Part shown: piece after piece, positions 38,071 to 47,801 of the stretch
How the letters are laid out: every line of letters begins with the position of its first letter
Numbering within the stretch: the first letter of the stretch is position 1
Origin: Rhabdornis inornatus
Taxonomy: Eukaryota > Chordata > Aves > Passeriformes > Rhabdornithidae
Direction of reading: 5' to 3'
DNA length: 64,000 bases
Assembly: GCA_013397075.1 (NCBI GenBank)
Contig: VWZS01008125.1
Span: forward strand, 2,973,023-3,037,022
Made by a program: the position numbers and the translations under genes
The notes under the pieces: generated by a model
The model's database searches: none
What the model was told of the DNA's origin: nothing
Seen by the model: the letters and a program-made list of their open reading frames with translations, nothing else

Positions 38071-39929
38071 TCTCTCCTCATTTACCAGTGCTCTGTGAGT
38101 TCACAAGGCTATGTGGATTTTTTTTTCTGTCAAACTCTCTAGAATGATCATTTACAGAATTTTTTACACTGATTAGGAAAAGTTACTGAGAAACCAAATC
38201 AGTTATTAAACTGCTAAAATTATATGCAATCTACTCACATTACACTGCTGATCATAATTGTGATCATGATCCCTTTCAGGAGAGATATGCTCTAAGATGT
38301 GATAAACACTACTTTTGTGACTTGTCTTACAGACATATGCTTTGGATGTTACAATGGGCTTGCCACAGTACAGTTTGTATCAAATATGAAATAGAGAAAA
38401 ATCCAGATACCTTAATTTCTGGCATTAGTTAGGGCTCATCTATGCTGCCACAGGGTGAACTGTAGTGTGTGCAAAGTGGTTACTCAAAGGAGGTGTATGT
38501 GAATCAGAGGGGTGCTTCAGTAAAAAGGATGTCCTCAGACATTTATAAGATTGCAAAAGATGTTTTCATCATCTCAAATGCACACTGACAGTTTATCATT
38601 TTCTTCTAGTTGTGCAGGTTTCAGAGTAGCTCTGCTGAAACATGCTATTATATCTGTGGACCTGTCTCAATAAGGTAGATTTGCTGTAAATTTAACACAT
38701 AAGTGTGGTTGTAAAAACAGAAAAATGGAAGACTGGCATCCTTTCTAGAGCATAATAATTATATAATTGTGGCTCATAGTTGAATCAATATTGCTTCTAG
38801 AACCCATTATATGAAGTCTACAACCTTTCAGCATGATCCTCAAAGAGGAAAAAATGCAAGATATCTAATCTAATTATAATTAGAAATTCTTTAAGTGCTG
38901 CTTGGTTTGCCAGGTTAAGGTTATACTACAATGAGAGCCTTGGCGAACTAGAGATAACTGTGTGGTCAAAACTATTCTGATCATGAATAAGCTGTTAATT
39001 TTTTATCATCAGTTAATTTATTAAATACTTCGGCATTTGTTTAATGAGCTGTCTAAATTAGAATGCTACCAACAGGAAAATATTAATAAATCTTATGTAC
39101 AGAAAGGATTTTACACCATTATTGAGTCTTTCCTCTTCTGTGTAAGGGTTTTTATTTTCTCATGTGAATTTCTCTTGCTACACATTTCTTTCAAAAACAA
39201 GACATGAGTGGTACTTAAATCACAAATAGCAACAGAACATTGAGTTTTATGCGTTTATTTGACAGGGCCCTTGCTGTGTTTTCGTATTGAGGATTTTGAC
39301 ATTAACTGAATCAAGTATATCAGCACAGTGGCTATGTTTCTGCTGTCAAAATGCAGCTTTAGGACTGTTTAAAATGTGGGAAACCAGCAGCATCCTTACA
39401 GAAGCCTTGTCTAAATTTATTTCTGTCTGGACAGAGAGAGCAGAAGGTTTTCCAGAAAAGCAGATTCTGACAGATGCAGACACTGAATTTGCCACGCAGA
39501 TTCAGAATGGAGGCCTATTAACGTGTTCCTGAGACTGGAAAGTATCACCTGTTTGAAAAAATATGAGAGAAAACAAGAGATGACAGTGGATATTGGAAGA
39601 AATACTTTCCCCGTAATAGTCTAGCACTTCCTCCTATCCCAGCAAACAGACTGGTGCATAGGGACTGAGCTGTAGCTACTATATACAGATGACAGGGGGA
39701 AGGCTTATATATGAGCTTTAAAAGATTAGAGGGAGCCTGTGATCTTTGAGAAGATCCTACAGCTGAAATTTAACTTGTAGCTCCAGCTATAAAAGGTTAG
39801 ATATTTTCATGAAGGACACTGAGCTCTGGTGTATGAGAACATGTCTAGCAAAATTTCTGATTAGCTTTTTATTCTACTGTAACTGATATCATTATTATAA
39901 TGTTTTTACAGGTTTGATCCTCCTCTGAA
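38071..39929. other. unique non-coding sequence
   Basis: AT-rich, no gene and no named repeat. An 81-codon open frame at 39287 has no domain or convincing splice context. Confidence 0.5.
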
Positions 39930-40240
39930 ACCTGGCTGTTTTATTAGCATCAGCAATAACTTGCAGCAGGAGACTCCATAGTTTAATTGCTTTTGGGTGA
40001 AAAGGTTTTTCTGTTACCAGACTGATGTTTCAGCCTTTCAATTTTGTACAATTCCCTTGTGTTCTTCTTTCATGAAAAAGGGTACTTAGCAAAACCCCAT
40101 TTAATTTCTCTGAACTATTAATTTCATTTAGTCATTTTTCTGCTTGTCATTTCTAGAGGAAAAATGTTTCAATTTTAATTTTTTCCCCTGCTGCTTCAGT
40201 TATGGTTCACTTTACACAACCTCTCTATTTATTGATGTTT
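39930..40240 (-). mobile_element. ancient CR1/L3-like relic
   Basis: The plus strand reads, in order, GCAGGAGACTCCATAGTTTAATTGC, GTGAAAAGGTTTTTCTGTTACC, CCTTTCAATTTTGTACAATTCCCTTGTGTTCTTC and ATGAAAAAGGGTACTTAGCAAAACCCC. This is the reverse complement of a very old CR1/L3-type 3' region (the 'first block: defect in a short cacagtctaat...; second: gaaaagtttttcctt; third: tcccctgttctt' succession). The copy is deeply decayed and its ends are undefined. Such relics predate the bird radiation and are shared with other reptiles in many cases. Confidence 0.6.
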
Positions 40241-43200
40241 TTTTCTTGAGTCATGATGACCAGAGAAATTATTATGCTAATTGTCTTTGACTTTTATTAG
40301 TTAAAACCCCTCAAGTGCTATGTGCTGTTGTGAATAAACAAGGTGATTGGAAAGGCTTACCTGCATGATTCCAGATATATATCTTGGATAGTAAATCTGA
40401 GATTACAGGAAAAGCTAGCAGTTTTGTCCTGTACTTGCTAAGCCCATCCATTGGTGATCAGGATTTCCTATTGTCAACATGCACCAGTCTAGGATATACT
40501 AAGATTTCCAGGTGTCAATGCCTTTGTAGGCTTTGGTAGAACTTGCGAGATGCTGGTATCAAAATGTCTATAATTAGAAGAACGACTTATTTTTATCCTT
40601 TTAACTTTTGGATACACCAATTTGTGCAGTAAATGTTTCCTGAGCACCTGAAAACATTTTGCACTACAAAGAGATGCATGATGTGTACCACTAGAATTCC
40701 ATGTGTCTTTCATATGAGAGCTGTGAGGCGAGGATTAGATCAGTGTGGAAAATTAAATGTGTACTTCTATTTATAACAAAGGAGACCATTATTTTTCCTT
40801 GTTAAATTGTTTTATTTCAGAAGATATTTATGTAAGATTTAGTATATTAAATCTTGTCAATGCCAGTTTCAGCTTTACTCCTTTGTCTTTTCCAGAGTAT
40901 TCATGTTAGCCTAGTTTTTCTAAGATGATGCAGTTAAAAAAATATTTACAAACAAAAAGGATACAGAACACAGAAAAGTCATATTTATCCATTGTACATT
41001 AGAATTATTGATGCAGAGTTGAAATATTTGAATTTTTGCAACTTTGAAACTTAGTTAAGCACTGAAACATGAGTTTTCTTACAACTGATTTATACATATG
41101 TATATATCAACAAAATAGGTTTATCATAACATAAATGATAGAAAAGTGACATAAATCCCTCATTAGTCATAGTTTTATTTTACATTGTAACACAGGATGC
41201 ATCTGCTACAGTTTTCCCACATGTCTTTGTCTTGCTGAGATAGAACACATCTCTGAATCTTTTTCAAGGCTTGTTATATTAATATAAATCAGTGAGATTT
41301 TTCATGGTTAGCATAGCGAAACTTTATTTGGGGTTCATGATTCTTTACATAAGCATATAAACATAAAATATTTAAAATTTGTCTTTTTAAGGTATCAGAT
41401 ACTTGCTCTACACCTATAATTGTGAATCCCCAGTCTTTTTCAGATAAGCAGTGTGCTCTCATGGTCAAACAGCAAAATTTTTCAGGCACTTAGAAAGCAT
41501 TATATGACCCAACAACCACTGGTCTGTCAGAGAGGGGCATATTAAGGGTTTAATATTGAGAATGCCCATTCCAACTTCATCTAAAAGTATTCATATTTTG
41601 TTGAAATTTTTTGGTGGCTTAAAAATTTTGATGGGGAAATACTACCTCTCATGTAAAAAAATTTATATTCGATACAAATTTCAACTTTTGAGGCAGCATT
41701 ATACCAGACAGTCCTCTTTCTATTCATATTGGAATATTGATAGGCAATCCAAGAAAAGTTTGATTTATGAGAGAGAAATGAATGTTTATGTGAGTAGATA
41801 TTTTTCTGAAAGACTGAAATTCTCAGGGAGCAGAAATTGTAGGAAAATTATCAACACTAAGAGACTCAAGAAATGAGTAACACAGCACAGCACAATTTTT
41901 AATAAAGAACTTTAAAAACTGATTAGGGTGAAGATAAACTATCTCAGTGAATTTGTACTAAATGAAGATAAAAGTGGAGAGATTTGATGATGTATTATCT
42001 AAAATCAAAAAATACATGCTCTTAGGTACATCATGGGCAGTTTATAATATTCTGCATCCATTGCCCCTAATGATAAAGTATGAGACTTGTAGAGTGCAGG
42101 CACATGGGAACAACCATTGATCTAATAGTTGTGATGACAGTGATCTTATCGCTCTGTGTACCAGATGGGGGAATGCTCAGCATTTGGAGCAAGGTCATGA
42201 GTCTTGGAAGTAAAAATGCTGGGTCAGCAATAATAGTTGTAGTATTCATTATCCTTTTGAACAGCTTCATTAGGCTCTAAATCTGCAGTAACTGCAACTT
42301 GTAAAGCTCTTTTCTTCATTCACACCTAATTTCTAATTTCTACTCAAATATTTTCCCTGCATTTTTTGTTATAAAAGTATTATTTTGTCAAAAGCAAAAA
42401 GATATAGAGGAATTTATACATTTGATTTAATATTTAACTTAAAAAAAAATTTTGGGGAAGTATTTTCCAAAAAGAGGATTATTCCAAATAATATTGTTTC
42501 TGACTGATACTGAGATACTTATTTTGACACTACATGAAATATTTTGCTACATAATTATTTCATTGTGAATTATTGAATGTTCTATATCTTTACATCAGAG
42601 TTTTGACTCAGGAAATAGTAATGGCCACGGTTTGGGCTAAGAGAATGTATTTTTGAACATTCAGGTAATAAAAATGTCATAATTTTTCCAGATTTATTGT
42701 CATTCTAAACAATATGGACAAGTCATGTCATTACATGACCATTAAAAGAATTTGTAAATGGTGGGTTACTGTACTTTCGCCAGGTTTTAATTACTCACAG
42801 TATTTGTAATCAATTTCACATTAAAAAAATGAAAACAACAAAAATTTGTGATGATTTATGCTGCTTAGCTCAGGAAGAGATTATTATCTTGTATAAAGGA
42901 TTTTGCCTCTGAGAGGCATTTGATAGTGCACAAATACATAGTGAATTGAATAACTTTAGGACTGTCAAGTCAAGAAGATTAACTAACTTCAGTTTGATTC
43001 ATTAAGATCTTTGTGGTGCTCCTGACTGAGTCTTGGAAGATGCCAAGACGAGGCCACAGGGAAGGAAACTTACATAGTAATTAAGTGAAAATTTATTTCC
43101 CTTCTCTAAAAATTACATTTACCTATTTCTATTATATTACCTTCTGAATTTATTTTCTAGGCTTTTAATATTTTCAAGGGCTTGGTTTTTATTTGCTTAT

Positions 43201-45902
43201 GAGACAAGATTTTTGATAAATTAGCTGTTACAAAAGCTCTGTGTTTGGAATTGTTCCTTACAGAAAAAACAAAGGAATTCTCTTTATTCAGTACAGTAAA
43301 CATACTCAGCAAAGCAATGGTTTGTACAGAAGAATTATAATGGGATGACATCTACATACAATTTTGTCTGGCATCTTTATACCAATGTGTCACTTGTCAC
43401 ATCTGTTTGATCATGGAGACCTACGTGTGTATCGACACCACTGATGAACACAAAAGGCTTCAAATTTAAAAATAACTTGTTTTCACAGCCAGGCTCACTT
43501 CACTATAGGGATGTTGCAGTAAAGATTTGAATTGCAGTAGGAGTAAAATGAGAAAAAGACTAGTACATGTGATTTTGTGCTGGAAACAATGTTTCAGAAA
43601 CTTTGAAATTTTTTTGCACTGTTTCCCTCCCACCTCTTCACTCTAACTAAAATTGTCAAAACTGATGTTGGCTCTGGATATCCAGAATTTTAAAGGTACA
43701 GAAGATATTATTTTCAAACATGCATAATTGGACTCCATAAGAATTCCATTTGTAGACATTTTCAGTTCCAAAGAGCTTGAAAAATCTTCCTTGAATTAGA
43801 CATATAACTGGGGAAAGTAGAATGCAATAACTCTTACAGGCACAATGAGCAACTTCTATTTTCCTGTGTCCCTGTATGACAGTTTCACTGGGATGATCCA
43901 ATGCTCCAAACGAAACATAAGCACCAATTCTCTATCCTGTCATATATAAGATTATTTTTATTCTTCTGTATTATGCATTTTTTTCTTAATATGAGCTGAC
44001 ATATTTATAAAGGGAAACTGCCCTCTGGATAAGCTAACAGCTACCAGAGAAGGTGAATGTGAGTGTCCATAGCCAAGTCCCTTCCCTCAAGTCTCTTATC
44101 TTGCCAAAACCAATGCAGCCCAAATATGAGAGCATCCTGATTTGCCCTTCAAAATGCTTTTAAAACCTTTGGTCTTTTATACCAACTTCAGAATACTTCT
44201 TACATTATCAGTGAGTTTAAAGCCACTGTTTGGGATTTGTACAGCAGAACATTTCAATTTCTTTTTGTCATCCTGCCATGCAGCTGAGTTCATGAGTCCA
44301 AGTTAAATGCCAGGGCTCTCCACGTAAGGGGACCTAAGTGCCTAAGAGTGAAACTGGAATTTGCTATCATGTGTTAACTGGTCACTGGAAAACACTGAAG
44401 TGCTAAAGCATGACCTTATCCTGGTCATGCAAACATTTAGGAGTATACCTCAGGGTCAGAGAAACTCACAGCTGCCAAACCTATCCTACATCTCAGTGTC
44501 AAAACCAGGTCAGACACTTATTTTAAAAGGAAGACAAAAAGGTGAAGAAGAATTACGTTTACATTCTTCAGCAGATGCATTCCAAGGAACCAGACCAAGT
44601 AGAGAATTGTAAGTTCAAATGTTCATGTATCCCCTGTATAGGAATCAGAGATTGACACAAGTAATTTCTCTCAGCTTTCCTTTCCTAGAGGAGTCAAATT
44701 ACATCTGGGTTGCCACCCATGTCCTCACCTCAATGAATCATTCCACAGATGATGAGGACAGTCAGTTTAAGAATAGCCTAAAAATTGAGCTCTCACATGT
44801 AGAAAAGAAAACAATTCTCTATGGATATTTCAGACAGTCATGTATGATGTTGATTATTGTCTAATCACAGAAAAAGATGGAAGCGAGAAAGCAGTCAGCC
44901 TAGATCACGTTTGATGTACTAAAATTATTCCTGAACTGAACTGCAGCTTTGTGTTCCACACCAAGACCTGGAGTGCACTATTGAAGCCTGGATTCTGATT
45001 TTATAATCTCCTTGTTGCAGCTGCCACTCAGTCTTTCAAATCACATATATCTTTGATGTCAGACTATTGTTCCGTTAAGGTGCAGCTCACTGCTTTTTTC
45101 AACTCAAACGCTTTTAATCTTGCAAATCAAATAAAGCTCAGTAATGCAGATAATATGTCAAAAATGTCCTTGCCTCATTGACATTCCCAGCAGAAGCCTA
45201 CTTTTGAAATAATTTCTCAGCTAAGTTCAGACATGTTCTGTAAACCATGAAAAATCATTGAGAAGTACTTAGTGAACATCAGTTAAAAGAAAAAGATGGC
45301 CAACAGGTATCATAATAATAGTTAACTACAAGGCTTTTGTGCAGTAGAATGTATGTAAAAATAAAATAAAATATCATGTGCATGCTATTATTCCTAAATA
45401 TCACTTCTTTATAAAAAATAACATCAGATTGTACTTCTAGTGATATATCAGTGGGCAGAATAATAGTTGACTAAGCCTGCCTGGAAAGTTTTGATACTAC
45501 AAGCAAATGGTTGTTGCAGGTCTTTAAGCAATGCAGCCTAATATGGGATTTATCCTTGGTGGTAAATATTTCTGTTGGCAGTTTGAAGGCATAAAAAAGC
45601 CTTTACCTTGATATAATATCATATGCATATCTGAGATGCCAGTAGTTTTTTCTAATGTGCTTCTGTGAAGCAAGATTTAATAGGAGGGACAGAACAGGCT
45701 CTAACTCATATAATAGTGTCTGAGTTTAGTGGACCAGGAAGACAGCAAAGACTTGGGAACTCTGCTACTGAATGGTATTGAAATGAGCCTCTGATTTTGT
45801 TTATACTGTGATACATTCATGGCATGTTTACATATTTAAAATGTCATAGTGAATATAGAAAAGGAATATATTGAGATCACATAAAAAGTGACAGCTAGAT
45901 TA
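40241..45902. other. unique AT-rich non-coding sequence
   Basis: About 5.7 kb with no gene and no recognised repeat. Two short frames on opposite strands overlap at 42067-42280, but neither has a domain. A TGTGCTGGAAACAATG string at about 43578 resembles a scrap of the ERVL-type LTR, too short to call. Confidence 0.5.
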
Positions 45903-45908
45903 TATTCC

Positions 45909-46195
45909 TGTGGTCGTTAGGACACAGAGAGAGAGAGAGAGACTCACACTCCTGACTCCGATGATTCATGCAGCAAAAGGAGCACTTTATTTACATTACA
46001 TGTCTATAGAATTCCAACAATCACCATGGATTGGATAGTGATGGTAAGAACTCTTGACTCCATTGGTTCCATCACAAGTCCATCAATCCTTTCTTCCTCT
46101 AAAGAGGAATGCAAACAATCCTTATTTACAAGAAAGAGTGTTAGAAAGTGCAAAAGAATCTGTCAACATCAGGAGGCTGAAACACCAGGGCAACA
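45909..46195 (-). mobile_element. solo LTR with 6-bp target duplication (ERVK-like)
   Basis: The element spans 287 bp, starting TGTGGTCG and ending GGCAACA on the plus strand, so it is a TG...CA LTR. On the minus strand it begins TGTTGCC. It is flanked by perfect direct repeats TATTCC at 45903-45908 and 46196-46201. A six-base duplication is typical of alpha/beta-type (ERVK) retroviruses. On the minus strand an AATAAA signal (45991-45986) sits about 80 bases before the 3' end, which places R and a short U5 correctly. That orientation is the better fit. U5 includes a GA/CT dinucleotide run at 45926-45942. No internal sequence or second LTR is present, so it arose by LTR-LTR recombination or is a lone remnant. 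Confidence 0.8.
45986..45991 (-). terminator. AATAAA poly(A) signal of solo LTR
   Basis: TTTATT on the plus strand is AATAAA on the LTR's sense strand, followed by GTGCTCC, a common context in bird LTRs. It fixes the likely LTR orientation. Confidence 0.65.
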
Positions 46196-46329
46196 TATTC
46201 CTAATATAGTTTTGTTCCTTTATCAATGCAGGAAAGATAGATTTGACAAGTACAAAGATTAACAGTACCTAATCCAGGTACAAAGTCAGTGTCAGTTGAA
46301 TACAGATGTCACAAAAACACAGGACAGAG

Positions 46330-46520
46330 ACTGGTTGAGGCTGGTTGGACCTCTGGAATTCATTTATCCCAACCCTCCAGTCAAGCATGGCCAGCTATAG
46401 CCAGTTTTCCAGGACTATATTCAGACATGTTTTGAATGCCTCCAATGACTGAGACTACAACCTCTCTGGGCAGCCTGTGTCAGTGCTTGGTTACCTTCCC
46501 AGTAAACAGCAATTTCTGAC
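46330..46520 (-). mobile_element. short CR1 LINE fragment
   Basis: The plus strand carries the reverse complement of a CR1 3' end: GGCTGGTTGGACCTCTGGAATTCAT, CCCAACCCTCCAGTCAAGCA, TTTTGAATGCCTCCAATGACTGAGACTACAACCTCTCTGGGCAGCCTGTGTCAGTGCTT near 46431-46488, and a weak TTTCTGAC block. It is about 190 bp, 5'-truncated, and lies between two solo LTRs of the same orientation. The 3' terminal repeat is not clear. Confidence 0.8.
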
Positions 46521-47119
46521 TTTCAGACAGAAAATGATCAGATTTGTGCTGGGATTTTCTGTCCCCAGCTCTCCTTCTGCACAAGGCCTGGTGGTGCTGG
46601 AAGTCTCAGCTGAATCCTTACACTGTCCTGATCATGATATGCAAGTTTCACAGCCTTTCTGGTCAAAAGACTATCCTTCTTCTTTGGGACCGAAATACAT
46701 TCATGTTGTATTCTTTAAAAATGTAACGACAACAGGAAGAAAATAGATTGTGACCCATAAAAGCTAGAGAAACTGAGACTCAGCCATTTCAGTCTTGATA
46801 TTATGGGTTAACAAGAATAGTATTTTCTTTAGTAATTAGTCCTACCTAATGTGTTGTTGCTTTCAGCATGAAGATTTCTGTCATTTGAGCAAGGAAAAAT
46901 CATCTTGAAAATAGCTAGGATTTTCAAAGAATCAAATTAGTTTACCTATAAGCCTTATTCCTTAAAATTCCTTTGATTATTTTTTTGTTTTATGTGGCTG
47001 AATGCTTTCCACATGGCTGCTGTTATATGGGCTGATCTTACTGTAAATGCCTTTTGGTTCATCCAAGCTGCCTAGTAAAAGCACACTCTGATGCACAAGT
47101 GACAAGTGGTGGAATGCTC
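46521..47119. other. unique spacer between CR1 fragment and solo LTR
   Basis: No gene is seen. Short open frames at 46477-46746 are partly within the CR1 fragment and have no domain. Confidence 0.5.
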
Positions 47120-47320
47120 ACCCTGTGACGCGGCTCGCCTTTTCCACTCGAGCTCGGCTCGCCCAGCTAGCTCTCCAGGCGAGACCGGCGCCGAGAGTGG
47201 GCCGCCTCCCGGATGGCAGAGAACCAGGAGTGCGGCTGGGGCTGAGAGCCCTCTTGGCTGACAGCGCGTCCGGGGAAGAATAAAGGATCAGGGGGAGTCC
47301 TTTTGTGGGTCCAGGATAGG

Positions 47321-47326
47321 TTTATT
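47321..47326 (-). terminator. AATAAA poly(A) signal in the solo LTR
   Basis: TTTATT on the plus strand gives AATAAA on the LTR sense strand. It lies downstream of the TATA-like box at the distance expected for an R region of about 60-70 bases. Confidence 0.7.
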
Positions 47327-47405
47327 GGAGGGACGGGGGGAACAGGAGGTAACTGAAGGGGAGGGGAGGATACCACAAAAGGCACAGAGAAAGGACTTGC
47401 AGCAA

Positions 47406-47413
47406 CTTAAATA
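47406..47413 (-). promoter_or_regulatory. TATA-like element of the solo LTR promoter
   Basis: The sense (minus) strand reads TATTTAAG, preceded by a C/G-rich GGAGGGCCCG block. Transcription would start near 47380 and run toward lower coordinates. Confidence 0.6.
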
Positions 47414-47448
47414 CGGGCCCTCCCCCAGGGGAGGGGACATTACAGCAA

Positions 47449-47546
47449 CCAATCGCAACAGCTTAGGGGCGTAACACAAGGCGGGACTGAATACATAATT
47501 AACCAATGGGGAAAACATAGGCGGGGAATACACAGAGACATCCAAT
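47449..47546 (-). promoter_or_regulatory. U3 enhancer-like cluster: three inverted CCAAT boxes and GC boxes
   Basis: CCAAT occurs on the plus strand at 47449-47453, 47503-47507 and 47542-47546, which is ATTGG on the LTR sense strand (NF-Y type). GGCGGG lies between them at 47480-47485 and 47520-47525 (Sp1/KLF type). The cluster is upstream of the TATA-like box, as expected for a retroviral U3 promoter. Confidence 0.6.
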
Positions 47547-47801
47547 GAGTAACCGAGGAGGGGATAACTGACACAGAACATACTGGAAGTTTGGGAGGGG
47601 CCAGCGGGGATTGACAACTGTAGGAGTGTGGATAAGGGTGATGGATGGGGAACATTCTAGAGGAATGGGAGGGGATTGGGGCTGACTGATAGGGTAAGGG
47701 TGGGGATTAGGGCAACCACTACTATAATCAATAGGGGGTTTTAACACAGGAACAAACCATTTAACAAATAGAAAACAGAAGCAAAATAACACGACGCAAC
47801 A

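Larger units (their letters stand above)
47124..47801 (-). mobile_element. CpG-rich solo LTR of an endogenous retrovirus
   Basis: A 678-bp element opens TGTGACGCGG and closes GACGCAACA on the plus strand, with ACCC directly repeated at 47120-47123 and 47802-47805. A 4-bp duplication is common for gamma-type (ERV1) elements, but the class is an inference. Read on the minus strand it starts TGTTGCGTCG and has a U3 with three ATTGG boxes and GC boxes, a TATA-like TATTTAAG at 47413-47406, an AATAAA at 47326-47321 about 85 bases later, and a C/G-rich U5 ending CGCGTCACA. It differs sharply from its AT-rich surroundings and keeps many CpGs, which suggests a young insertion. No internal region or second LTR exists. 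Overlapping open frames on the minus strand are LTR sequence, not genes. Confidence 0.88.

Noticed and set aside
43570..43600. TGTGCTGGAAACAATG as a fragment of the ERVL-type LTR
   Set aside because: Only about 15 bases match and flanking family blocks are missing.
47167..47792. Four minus-strand frames of 71-109 codons
   Set aside because: All lie in the CpG-rich solo LTR, where few stops occur because of high GC; no retroviral protein motif.
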